Shown in pieces: positions 34,330-41,582 of a stretch of 64,000 bases of DNA (position 1 is the first letter of the stretch; every line of letters begins with the position of its first letter). Origin of the DNA: CAMDTE01 sp034679985 (lineage in GTDB: Bacteria; Bacteroidota; Bacteroidia; Flavobacteriales; Schleiferiaceae); NCBI GenBank assembly GCA_034679985.1, contig JAXITR010000003.1:1-64000 (forward strand), in the 5' to 3' direction. The notes below the pieces were generated by a model. That model saw only the letters and a list, made by a program, of their open reading frames with translations. It had not been told where the DNA came from and made no database searches. The translations under genes were made by a program, and so were the position numbers.

Positions 34330-34672
34330 CGGTGGGTTGAATTTCCAGTTTGATGGGCGGTTTGCCGCTGGGCACCAAACCGCGTTCCTGGGCGCGCTCC
34401 TGGATGCGACTTTCGCGGCCCCACTGCATCAAGGCAGATTTGGTTTCCAAGTAGTGGCTTTCCAACCGATTGAGCTGGGCTGACTTTTCTTGAATCTCGC
34501 GAATCTTGCGGTCTGTTTGGTGGGAACACGTGATGGCCAAGAGGCCCAGCGCCGTGAGGTACAGCAAAAACGGAATGTTTTTCCGCACCAGTTCGTGGCC
34601 CACAATGGAACCGCGCACAAAGTCCGCAAAAGAAACCGTCTTTTTGGGCGGTTGATTTCCCGTCGCGCTCAT
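34322..34672 (-). CDS. ftsL: FtsL-like division protein
   Basis: A 116-residue bitopic protein with a ~35-residue cytoplasmic N-terminus, one transmembrane helix (IPFLLYLTALGLLAITCS, about 44-61) and a periplasmic coiled coil (KIREIQEKSAQLNRLESHYLE). This is the FtsL architecture, and its place between rsmH and ftsI is the standard one. Sequence conservation across the family is weak, so the call depends mainly on topology and synteny. It overlaps both neighbours by 4-8 bp. Confidence 0.85.
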   Translation of the reverse strand: MSATGNQPPKKTVSFADFVRGSIVGHELVRKNIPFLLYLTALGLLAITCSHQTDRKIREIQEKSAQLNRLESHYLETKSALMQWGRESRIQERAQERGLVPSGKPPIKLEIQPTDE

Positions 34673-35574
34673 GATTGGGCACGTTTTTCAGCAGCTCGCA
34701 GCTTGGCACTGCGTGCGCGCGGGTTGCGTTGAACCTCTTCAGCGGAGGGCACCACGGCCTTCCGCGTAATCAAGTCAAAGGGAACCAGACGGTTGCCAAA
34801 GGTGTCGCGGTCTGCCTCGCCCACGAGCTTGCCTTCACGAAAGAATACCTTGACCCGACGGTCTTCCAAACTGTGGTAGGATAGCACCACAAACCGTCCG
34901 CCGTCGGCCAAAACGGCCAATCCTTGCTCCAGCAAGGACTCCAAAACGGCCAACTCGCGGTTGATTTCTATGCGCAAAGCCTGAAAAACTTGCGCCAGTA
35001 CTTTGTGGCCTTTGCCGCGCGGGGCCAAAGGCTCCACCACCCGCACCAAATCCGCTGTAGTGAGTAAAGTTCCTGCATCGCGGGCCGCCAATAGGGCGCG
35101 CGCTACGCGCATCGGCTGAACCACATCGCCGTACATGCCTAGCACGCGCGCCAAATCGCCCGGCTCCACGCCGTCCAACCACGTGCGCACCGGAATGCCC
35201 ACGTTGGGGTTCATGCGCATGTCTATGGGACCGGATTCACGCAGCGAAAACCCGCGCTCGGCGGCGTCAAACTGGTGGGAACTCACGCCCAAGTCCGCCA
35301 AAATCCCGTCCACAAACTTCACGTTGTGGGCGCGCAAAAAGCGCTGCAGGTGCTCAAAATTGGCGGGAATGAGGGTAAAGCGAGGATCCTCCGGGGCGTT
35401 GGGCGCGGCATCGGGATCTTGGTCAAAGGCAAAAAGGCGCCCCTCAGGCCCCAAGCGCTCCAGGATGGCGCGCGAATGTCCGCCGCCGCCAAAGGTCACG
35501 TCTACATAGGTCCCGTTCGGCCGAAGCGCGAGCAGGTCCATGCATTCCGTTAGCAGTACGGGGTCATGATACAT
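34669..35574 (-). CDS. rsmH: 16S rRNA (cytosine1402-N4)-methyltransferase
   Basis: A 301-residue SAM-dependent methyltransferase, formerly MraW. It begins MYHDPVLLTECMDLLAL and carries YVDVTFGGGGHSRAILERL (SAM-binding), DGILADLGVSSHQFD and the C-terminal SYHSLEDRRVKVFFREG. It methylates N4 of C1402 in the ribosomal P site. It overlaps mraZ by 11 bp. Confidence 0.97.
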   Translation of the reverse strand: MYHDPVLLTECMDLLALRPNGTYVDVTFGGGGHSRAILERLGPEGRLFAFDQDPDAAPNAPEDPRFTLIPANFEHLQRFLRAHNVKFVDGILADLGVSSHQFDAAERGFSLRESGPIDMRMNPNVGIPVRTWLDGVEPGDLARVLGMYGDVVQPMRVARALLAARDAGTLLTTADLVRVVEPLAPRGKGHKVLAQVFQALRIEINRELAVLESLLEQGLAVLADGGRFVVLSYHSLEDRRVKVFFREGKLVGEADRDTFGNRLVPFDLITRKAVVPSAEEVQRNPRARSAKLRAAEKRAQS

Positions 35575-36037
35575 GGTTCGGCCGCTCGTTCGATTGTCCC
35601 ATCACTTCTTCCGCCAAGGCCCCAAAATCAGCCTCAGACGCCTGCACCACGTTTTCGTAAGCTTCCTTGTCCCAGATTTCCAGTCCAAAAGGAGCCGAGG
35701 CAAAGACCAATGTTTCGCCCAAACCGGCGAAGGTCATCAGGTCTTTGGGAATGAGAATGCGGCCGGCATTGTCCAACTCGACGGGCTTCACCCCGGCCGT
35801 AAACATGCGGATGAAGTCCGCGTGCTTCTTAACAAATCGATTGAGCTGGCCCACTTGGCCCATGACAGCGTTCCACTCCTCCAGGGGATAGAGCTCCAGG
35901 CACTTGCTGAATACCGAACGCTTCAAAACAAAACCACCCTCGGCCAATGCGGCCAACTGCTTCTTCAGCGCAGCGGGCAGCGGGGCGCGACCTTTCGCGT
36001 CCAGCTTGCACTCGTATACTCCGATGAGGTTGACCAT
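35564..36037 (-). CDS. mraZ: Transcriptional regulator MraZ
   Basis: A 157-residue protein with two SpoVT-AbrB-type halves: IGVYECKLDAKGRAPLPAAL near the N-terminus and VELDNAGRILIPKDLMTFAG in the second half. MraZ forms a ring and binds repeats upstream of its own operon, controlling the dcw cluster. The start at 36037 is chosen because homology begins MVNLIGVYECK. Three matching binding boxes lie at 36079-36106. Confidence 0.95.
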   Translation of the reverse strand: MVNLIGVYECKLDAKGRAPLPAALKKQLAALAEGGFVLKRSVFSKCLELYPLEEWNAVMGQVGQLNRFVKKHADFIRMFTAGVKPVELDNAGRILIPKDLMTFAGLGETLVFASAPFGLEIWDKEAYENVVQASEADFGALAEEVMGQSNERPNHVS

Positions 36038-36061
36038 TTTCCGAGGGGGCAGAATTTGATT

Positions 36062-36069
36062 CAAAAGTA
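36062..36069 (-). promoter_or_regulatory. -7 box of the dcw operon (TACTTTTG)
   Basis: Exact TAnnTTTG on the minus strand, 24 nt upstream of mraZ and about 12 bp downstream of the MraZ boxes. It is the best candidate for the head promoter of the whole cluster. Confidence 0.65.
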
Positions 36070-36078
36070 GGTTTCTTC

Positions 36079-36106
36079 TCCCACTTTTTACCACATTCTA
36101 CCACTT
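36079..36106 (-). promoter_or_regulatory. MraZ operator: three boxes at exact 10-bp spacing
   Basis: Read on the minus strand, GTGGTAGAAT, GTGGTAAAAA and GTGGGAGAAG are consecutive 10-bp repeats (core GTGG at 36101-36104, 36091-36094 and 36081-36084). Known MraZ operators are TGG-containing direct repeats at one-helical-turn spacing. They lie where the upstream promoter element would be, directly before the TACTTTTG box. Confidence 0.8.
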
Positions 36107-36195
36107 TGTTAATAACTTTTCCCACCCGACGCCCTCCTTTCCCCACTTCGTTTGCTCGTGCCTTTTGCCCGCAACCCCGTCGCTCTTGGGATTTT

Positions 36196-36203
36196 TAGTT
36201 TTG
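36196..36203 (+). promoter_or_regulatory. Candidate -7 box (TAGTTTTG)
   Basis: Exact TAnnTTTG match on the plus strand, 27 nt before a 20-codon open frame at 36231. It is independent of the stronger TATCTTTG box at 36304. Confidence 0.35.
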
Positions 36204-36230
36204 TACGGCAAAAACAACGTCCTAAATCCC

Positions 36231-36293
36231 ATGAGCCAACGCTCATTTGCCTGTAACCGAGGTCTCCTGCTGTACTTTAAAAACCGGTTCTAA
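36231..36293 (+). CDS. Possible 20-residue small protein or leader peptide
   Basis: ATG to TAA encodes MSQRSFACNRGLLLYFKNRF. It follows a TAnnTTTG box and its 5' end forms a small hairpin (ATGAGC-CAAC-GCTCAT, 36231-36246). Nothing but position supports translation, and chance is a serious alternative. Confidence 0.2.
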   Translation: MSQRSFACNRGLLLYFKNRF

Positions 36294-36303
36294 ATTCCCG
36301 CCG

Positions 36304-36311
36304 TATCTTTG
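36304..36311 (+). promoter_or_regulatory. -7 box of the hydrolase gene (TATCTTTG)
   Basis: Exact TAnnTTTG match, 18 nt before the ATG at 36330. Confidence 0.65.
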
Positions 36312-36329
36312 CCCGATTAATTTCCCCGC

Positions 36330-37118
36330 ATGGAAAAATTTGTACAGGAAGGAGAATTTGAATACTGGGAGGAAGGAACGGGAAGTCCTTTGGTGATCCT
36401 TCACGGTCTGATGGGCGACATCAGCAATTTCCACCACCAAGTTTCGTATTTCAGCCAACAAGGGTACCGTGTTTTGGTGCCGCACCTTCCGCTGTACTCG
36501 CTTCCGTTGGCCACCACGGGCGTGAAGTCCCTAACCAAGTGGGTCAAGGAGTTTGTGGACCACCTCAAGTTGGAAGCGCCCATTTTTTTGGGTAATTCCT
36601 TGGGCGGCCACATCGCCTTGGTGTTTAACAAACTTTACCCGGGCGTTGCCAAGGGCATGGTCCTTTTTGGTTCTTCCGGCCTGTACGAAAGCGCCATGGG
36701 CAATTCCTACCCGCGCCGCGGCGATTACTCCTACATTGAAGAACGCGTAAAAGACGTGTTTTTCCAAAAGCAAGTGGTCACCAAAGAATTGGTGGACGAG
36801 GTGTTTTCCATTGTGAACGACCGCATGAAGGCCATCAAGACCTTGGCCATCTCCAAGAGCGCCATTCGCCACAACATGGCGGAGGACTTGCCCAATTTCA
36901 CCTTGCCTACCTGCCTCATTTGGGGCCGTCAAGACGCCGTCACCCCCCCAGAGGTAGCGGACAAGTTCAACGAATTGTTGCCCAACTCGGAATTGCATTG
37001 GATCGACCAGTGCGGCCACGCACCCATGATGGAGCATCCGGAACAGTTTAATAAGCTGCTGAGCGCATGGCTGGAGAAGACCTACGGGGCGCCGCAGGCG
37101 ACACCCGCAATCGGCTAA
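36330..37118 (+). CDS. Alpha/beta-fold hydrolase
   Basis: A 262-residue cytoplasmic hydrolase. VILHGLMGDISNFH is the oxyanion region, FLGNSLGGHIALV holds the GxSxG nucleophile near residue 90, the acid is in IWGRQDAVTPPEVA and the catalytic His is in DQCGHAPMMEHPEQF. The lid region is longer than minimal. The substrate is unknown; the gene is cotranscribed with engB, which overlaps its end by 52 bp, an arrangement often kept in Bacteroidota. Confidence 0.9.
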   Translation: MEKFVQEGEFEYWEEGTGSPLVILHGLMGDISNFHHQVSYFSQQGYRVLVPHLPLYSLPLATTGVKSLTKWVKEFVDHLKLEAPIFLGNSLGGHIALVFNKLYPGVAKGMVLFGSSGLYESAMGNSYPRRGDYSYIEERVKDVFFQKQVVTKELVDEVFSIVNDRMKAIKTLAISKSAIRHNMAEDLPNFTLPTCLIWGRQDAVTPPEVADKFNELLPNSELHWIDQCGHAPMMEHPEQFNKLLSAWLEKTYGAPQATPAIG

Positions 37119-37771
37119 ATCCGAACGCGCCCAAGCGCATCGTTCCGTCGCTCAAAGCGACGTTCATCAAGAGCAGTTCCCGAACGGAAGAATGCCCCCC
37201 GCCCAAGCGTCCGGAGTTTGCCTTCATTGGCCGCTCCAACGTTGGTAAATCATCGCTTATCAACAAGTTGGTGGGCCACAAGGATCTGGCCAAGGTCAGC
37301 CAACGTCCGGGTAAAACCCAGCTCATCAATCATTTTTCCATCCAAGACGGTCACTGGTATTTGGTGGATTTGCCGGGTTACGGCTACGCCAAGGTCAGCA
37401 AGGTGCTGCGCGAGGTTTTTTCGCGGATGATTTCGCACTACCTCCGCAATCGTGAAAATTTGGTGTGCACCTTTGTATTGGTGGACGTTCGGCACGATCC
37501 TCAGGCCTTGGATTTGGCCTTCATGGCCCAACTGGCGGAGTGGCAATTGCCTTTTGCCATTGTCTTTACGAAGGCAGACAAATTGACCAAGGCGGCACAA
37601 GTGCGTGCCGTAGAAAACTACCAACGTCGGTTGTTGGAAACCTGGGAAGAATGCCCGCCGCACTTCCTAACCAGTGCGGAAACCGGAAAGGGGAAAGAAG
37701 TCCTGTTGGACTACCTGGAAGGACTCATCCCAGTTTTTGTCGCTCCGCAAAGTACCGAGCAAAATCTCTGA
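37067..37771 (+). CDS. engB: Ribosome biogenesis GTPase YihA/YsxC (EngB)
   Basis: A 234-residue TRAFAC GTPase needed for 50S subunit assembly. G1 is GRSNVGKSS (55-63), G2-region RPGKTQLINHF, G3 DLPGYGYAK and G4 TKADK. Homology to EngB starts near residue 28 (SLKATFIKSS), so the first ~27 residues are an extension. No later in-frame ATG precedes the G1 loop, so 37067 is the only ATG start, though a non-ATG start cannot be excluded. The 3' end overlaps convergent gldC by 47 bp. Confidence 0.93.
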   Translation: MAGEDLRGAAGDTRNRLNPNAPKRIVPSLKATFIKSSSRTEECPPPKRPEFAFIGRSNVGKSSLINKLVGHKDLAKVSQRPGKTQLINHFSIQDGHWYLVDLPGYGYAKVSKVLREVFSRMISHYLRNRENLVCTFVLVDVRHDPQALDLAFMAQLAEWQLPFAIVFTKADKLTKAAQVRAVENYQRRLLETWEECPPHFLTSAETGKGKEVLLDYLEGLIPVFVAPQSTEQNL

Positions 37772-38051
37772 GGTCCTCGGCCATTTCGGTTTCGTCCGTA
37801 GCGCGGTCGTAGCTGTCCGCCATGGACAAAAGCGTTTGGTGAAAAAAACGCTTCATGTCGTCCAGCTCCATGTCCTTGGTCCACAGATCAATGCGCAGCG
37901 TATCCTTGCTCCGTGCGTCCCACAAGCTCAGCATCACGGCCTTGGCAGGCTCATCGCGCACTCCGCCGTCCTCTGCCGTCCAGAAGATCGTTTCAGGCAC
38001 CTTGTTTTCGTCGAGGGCAATTTTCAAGTAGATGTCTGAATTTTCAGCCAT
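37725..38051 (-). CDS. gldC: Gliding motility protein GldC
   Basis: A 108-residue cytoplasmic protein beginning MAENSDIYLKIALDENKVPE, with IFWTAEDGG and a C-terminal helix DLRDFARYFAERQKLG. It matches the conserved GldC pattern. GldC is associated with gliding and T9SS function and is encoded with gldB in Flavobacterium. The start at 38051 matches homologues; an upstream ATG at 38138 would overlap gldB. It overlaps engB by 47 bp in convergent orientation. Confidence 0.88.
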   Translation of the reverse strand: MAENSDIYLKIALDENKVPETIFWTAEDGGVRDEPAKAVMLSLWDARSKDTLRIDLWTKDMELDDMKRFFHQTLLSMADSYDRATDETEMAEDLRDFARYFAERQKLG

Positions 38052-38071
38052 GGTGAGGGTCGGTTTCGGAA

Positions 38072-39058
38072 TTAAGGGCGGTAGCCACTTTCGGCCAGGA
38101 TTTGACGACTGTCGGTGTTGGCCATAAAGGTGCGCCAATCCGTTTCCGGGTGGTCCTCCAAATACGACCGAACCAGTCGGTACCCCAACCAGCGGCCAAT
38201 GGTGCCGGGGATTTGCTGGTCGTAGGCGGTTTGCAACTTGCTGAACGGAGCGGGTTGAATGAACCGTCGTTCCGCATCCAAGCTGGTTTCATAAAGCAAA
38301 CGGCTCTGAATGAAGTACTTCCAAAGGTCTGCCTCGTGTTCCATGCAGAATTTCCACTGCTCGGGCGTGTACGGAAACAAATCCGGCGCGGCGGTTTCCC
38401 CCAAACAGGCTTCCCCAAAGCACGCAATTTTGCCCCAGTAGATCATTTGATCCAACAGGGTGTAGCTGTTTTCCGGAAGTTTCGCCTGCGCTGCGGCCAG
38501 TTGCTGAAAGAGCGCCGGCACCGCAAAACGGGGTTCGCGTTGGTAGGCCAAATAAGCGGGGTCTGCGGCATACGCCGGATGGTCTGCTCCCAAATAATGA
38601 TCCAGCGCCAGAAAAACATAGCTGCTGTCCACCACCAGCGGGGGGTAGAAGGCTGGGTCCAAGAAACTTACAAACGGATAGATGCGTACCTTGTGTTCCG
38701 ACGCCCCCCCGGGAAGCAGGGCTCGGTAGCGAGCATATCCGGAGCGAATCTGGTTTGCGAGTGCCGCTGAATCCGGAAAAGCCAATAGGGCGTCTTCGTG
38801 CAGACCGCGCAATTCGGGGTCGTTGATTAAGCGAAGAAATTGCTCCGGAGTGAGGGATTCAAAGAAGGGGGCATAGGTCTTTTGAAGCTGCGGCAATTGG
38901 GACGCCAGTTCGGCAGGCTCGGCGTCAAAGAAGTCAATGTAGGCCGGATGAATAGAGGCTCTTGCGGGCGCGTCGTTCGCCGGAGCCAACGCAGACTCGC
39001 TCGTGCAGGAAGCCGTGCCCGCGATCGCAAGCCAAAGCAGTACCTTTGTGGTTCTCAT
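38072..39058 (-). CDS. gldB: Gliding motility lipoprotein GldB
   Basis: A 328-residue lipoprotein (MRTTKVLLWLAIAGTASC). The mature domain has the GldB features: AYIDFFDAEPAELASQL, FLRLINDPELR, IYPFVSFLDPAF, LDHYLGADHPAY and the C-terminal PGTIGRWLGYRLVRSYLE, related to the DUF2268-like putative protease fold. GldB is needed for gliding and T9SS function. It is followed by gldC. Its ATG at 39058 overlaps the divergent nadE start. Confidence 0.9.
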   Translation of the reverse strand: MRTTKVLLWLAIAGTASCTSESALAPANDAPARASIHPAYIDFFDAEPAELASQLPQLQKTYAPFFESLTPEQFLRLINDPELRGLHEDALLAFPDSAALANQIRSGYARYRALLPGGASEHKVRIYPFVSFLDPAFYPPLVVDSSYVFLALDHYLGADHPAYAADPAYLAYQREPRFAVPALFQQLAAAQAKLPENSYTLLDQMIYWGKIACFGEACLGETAAPDLFPYTPEQWKFCMEHEADLWKYFIQSRLLYETSLDAERRFIQPAPFSKLQTAYDQQIPGTIGRWLGYRLVRSYLEDHPETDWRTFMANTDSRQILAESGYRP

Positions 39059-39072
39059 GGAGCACAAAGTTA
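39041..39072. promoter_or_regulatory. Interlocked divergent promoters with a shared CATG start
   Basis: The nadE box TACCTTTG (39041-39048) lies inside gldB coding sequence and the gldB box TAACTTTG (minus strand, 39065-39072) lies inside nadE. The CATG at 39056-39059 supplies both start codons. Each box is 6-8 nt from its start, so both transcripts should have little or no leader. Confidence 0.7.
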
Positions 39073-39845
39073 CGGCCTTTATTGTCGATTGGTTGCGCGC
39101 TTATGCGGAACGCGCCGGCACCCGCGGTTGGGTGGTGGGCATTTCGGGCGGGGTAGATTCCGCGCTCACTTCTGCTTTGTGTGCCCGCACCGGACTGCCC
39201 ACCGTTTGCGTGGAACTCCCCATCCACCAACCGGAAGATCACGTCACCCGAGCATGGGAACACATTGGTGCATTGCAGCAGGAATTTCCCCAAACCCATG
39301 CGCTCCGGGTGGACCTCACTCCGGTGTACGAGGCAGCAGCATTGGCTCTTGCCAACGAGGAGCCCACTTTTTTAGCACTCGCCAATACCCGCTCCCGATT
39401 GCGCATGACCGCGCTCTACGCCGTAGCGCAAACCCGCGGCGCTTTGGTAGCCGGTACGGGCAACAAAGTGGAAGATTTTGGCATTGGTTTTTTCACGAAG
39501 TACGGTGACGGCGGGGTAGACGTCAGTCCAATTGCCGGACTCACCAAAACCCAAGTCTACGCGTTAGCCGCACACCTCGGCGTTCCCCAGTCCATTCTTC
39601 AAGCGGCCCCAACAGACGGTTTGTGGCCAGACAACCGGTCCGACGAGGACCAAATTGGCGCCACCTATCCGGAGTTGGAATGGGCCTTGGCTCAGCAGGA
39701 ATCCGGCGCAACGAACGAGCAGCCGCATTGGACGGAGCGTCAGCGCACCGTTTGGGGCATTTACCAGCGGTACCACCGGGCCAACAAACACAAGATGGAG
39801 CCCATTCCGGTGTGCGTTTTGCCGGAGGATCTCACCCAGTTTTAA
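39057..39845 (+). CDS. nadE: NAD+ synthase (ammonia-type)
   Basis: A 262-residue enzyme forming NAD from nicotinic acid adenine dinucleotide, ATP and ammonia. The PP-loop is VVGISGGVDSALTSALCA near residues 22-39, followed by LANTRSRLRMTALYAVAQ and VAGTGNKVEDFGIGFFTKYG. It lacks the glutaminase domain, so uses free ammonia. The start MEHKVTAFIVDWL matches homologues, ruling out an upstream ATG at 39003. Adjacency to gldBC is known from other Bacteroidota. Confidence 0.95.
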   Translation: MEHKVTAFIVDWLRAYAERAGTRGWVVGISGGVDSALTSALCARTGLPTVCVELPIHQPEDHVTRAWEHIGALQQEFPQTHALRVDLTPVYEAAALALANEEPTFLALANTRSRLRMTALYAVAQTRGALVAGTGNKVEDFGIGFFTKYGDGGVDVSPIAGLTKTQVYALAAHLGVPQSILQAAPTDGLWPDNRSDEDQIGATYPELEWALAQQESGATNEQPHWTERQRTVWGIYQRYHRANKHKMEPIPVCVLPEDLTQF

Positions 39846-39857
39846 CGCGCCAAGACG

Positions 39858-41486
39858 CTATTTCCGGCCCCCATTGCCCGACTTTTTCCCGGTTGAAGGC
39901 AACGGGTGCAATCCATCCAAGGAGCGCTTTTTCACCACTTCCTCCAGCGGAGTTCCCGTGCAAGCGTTGGGCAACGCCGTGCCCAGCACATGGGCCAGGG
40001 TAGGGGCCAGATCCTTCACGGCCACCTTCCGGAAAACCTCCTTAGCAGGAACCCCTGCGCCGTAGAACACCAAAGGCACGTGCGTGTCGTAGGCGTAGCC
40101 GGAGCCGTGGGTAGTTCCGGTGGTGCTGTAGTTTAAATGGCTGGGCTTCAGGGCGTAAAACACTTGTCCGCTGCGGCTGTCCAAGGCGTTGTAGCGCAGC
40201 TGCTCGTCCCCATGCGTTCCGCAGAGGAGTTCGCTCCGCGTCCACACCTGCGCCACCGCAGGGTGCTTGCGCAATGCTTCCGCCACCGCGTCCGCGTGGG
40301 CTGTAGTTTGAAACTCCGGCTTCAAATGTACCTGATCGTTCCCCAGGTGGCGGATGCTTTGGTTGGTGCCCAGGCTGGCCTGCAGCGCCTCAGCAAAGTC
40401 GCCGTCGCTCCAAACTTCTGCCGCATAACCGCGGTCGTTCAAAAACAAAGGGTTGTCCGCTGCGCCGTGGTCCGCAGACAGAGTGACCAAGTAGCCGTCG
40501 CGTCCAAAAAGTCGGTCCAATTCGTCCAAGAAAGTCCCCAATTCGCGGTCCAAGCGCAGGTACATATCCTCAATTTCCACCGCGCGCGTGCCCAATTCGT
40601 GGCCCATGTAGTCCGGCGTGGAGAAACTCAAGGAAAGCACGTCCGTGGTGGTTCCTCGGCCCAGTTGCTCCTTTTCCAAGACCGCGCGCCCCACTTCCAG
40701 CAACAGGGTATTCCCCTGCGGAACCCGACGCACCGCATCCCCACCGCCGGCGGCATAAATAGCTGCCAAATCGTACGGAAACGCCCGCGCTTTCTGGCCT
40801 TTGATTCCCTTTTCGTAGGCGGTGGTATCTCCGGTGGTGGTGCGGCGCGTGCCTGCGGGCGTCAAGGTGCCCTGCATCAAGCGTTTCACGGGTTGGCCGG
40901 CGTTGAATTCCACCAACCAGGGCGGCAATGCCTCGCCGTAGAACGTGCTGCTCACAAAAGACTCGGTCTGTTCGTCGTACCAATAGGCTCCACGCGCAAA
41001 ATGTCCTCCGGGCAAAATGGCCCCGCGGTCCTTCATGCTGAACGCATAAACGCGCGATTTCCCGTTTGTTGCCAGTACCAATTCGTCCGTCCACGTAGAC
41101 GCGCGCAAATTCAGAGGCGAACGTTTGCTGGACGGGTTGGTGGTGCCCACCGGCTGCACAGAAGCATCCTCCACGCAGTAGACTTCCCGGTCCAAGTACG
41201 GATCAAACCAGTCGTTCGCGATGATTCCGTGGTTGCGCGGATCGGTGCCGGTTGCCAAAGACGCATGCCCCGGCCCGGTGTAGGTTGGCACGTAGGTGTA
41301 GTGGCATTCGCGGTACACGGTTCCCTCGTCCAACAACCGACGAAAACCGCCGGTAAACTGTTCGTCAAATCGATACAAATAGTCTGCCCGCATTTGGTCC
41401 ACCACCAAGTGCACCACCAATCGCGGCTGAGCCTGCACGCTTGCCGCTGCGGCCAAGGCCGCCACCAACATCCAAAATTTACGCAT
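39858..41486 (-). CDS. PafA-like alkaline phosphatase superfamily enzyme
   Basis: A 542-residue exported hydrolase with signal peptide (MRKFWMLVAALAAAASVQA). LVVHLVVDQMRADYLYRF supplies the first metal Asp, YVPTYTGPGHASLATG the nucleophilic Thr, TLSADHGAADNP the second metal Asp-His pair and GTTHGSGYAYDTHVPLVFYG the last His. These match the PafA phosphate-irrepressible alkaline phosphatase of Bacteroidota, which acts on phosphomonoesters in the periplasm with zinc. A TACCTTTG box at 41491-41498 is 4 nt before the start. Confidence 0.92.
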   Translation of the reverse strand: MRKFWMLVAALAAAASVQAQPRLVVHLVVDQMRADYLYRFDEQFTGGFRRLLDEGTVYRECHYTYVPTYTGPGHASLATGTDPRNHGIIANDWFDPYLDREVYCVEDASVQPVGTTNPSSKRSPLNLRASTWTDELVLATNGKSRVYAFSMKDRGAILPGGHFARGAYWYDEQTESFVSSTFYGEALPPWLVEFNAGQPVKRLMQGTLTPAGTRRTTTGDTTAYEKGIKGQKARAFPYDLAAIYAAGGGDAVRRVPQGNTLLLEVGRAVLEKEQLGRGTTTDVLSLSFSTPDYMGHELGTRAVEIEDMYLRLDRELGTFLDELDRLFGRDGYLVTLSADHGAADNPLFLNDRGYAAEVWSDGDFAEALQASLGTNQSIRHLGNDQVHLKPEFQTTAHADAVAEALRKHPAVAQVWTRSELLCGTHGDEQLRYNALDSRSGQVFYALKPSHLNYSTTGTTHGSGYAYDTHVPLVFYGAGVPAKEVFRKVAVKDLAPTLAHVLGTALPNACTGTPLEEVVKKRSLDGLHPLPSTGKKSGNGGRK

Positions 41487-41490
41487 CTAC

Positions 41491-41498
41491 CAAAGGTA
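41491..41498 (-). promoter_or_regulatory. -7 box of the phosphatase gene (TACCTTTG), leaderless spacing
   Basis: Exact TAnnTTTG on the minus strand, 4 nt before the ATG. The rest of the gap to 41582 is ABC-F 3' sequence with no clear terminator. Confidence 0.65.
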
Positions 41499-41582
41499 CA
41501 AACCCTCCGTTAAGAGCGGGTTAATTGCGCAGCACCCCGGCTATCAAGCCCGCAACCGTCTCAACCCGGCCCGCTTTAGCGT

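Noticed and set aside
40137..41513. 458-codon open frame antisense to the phosphatase gene
   Set aside because: It is a GC-bias shadow; the phosphatase frame has signal peptide, metal ligands and nucleophile.
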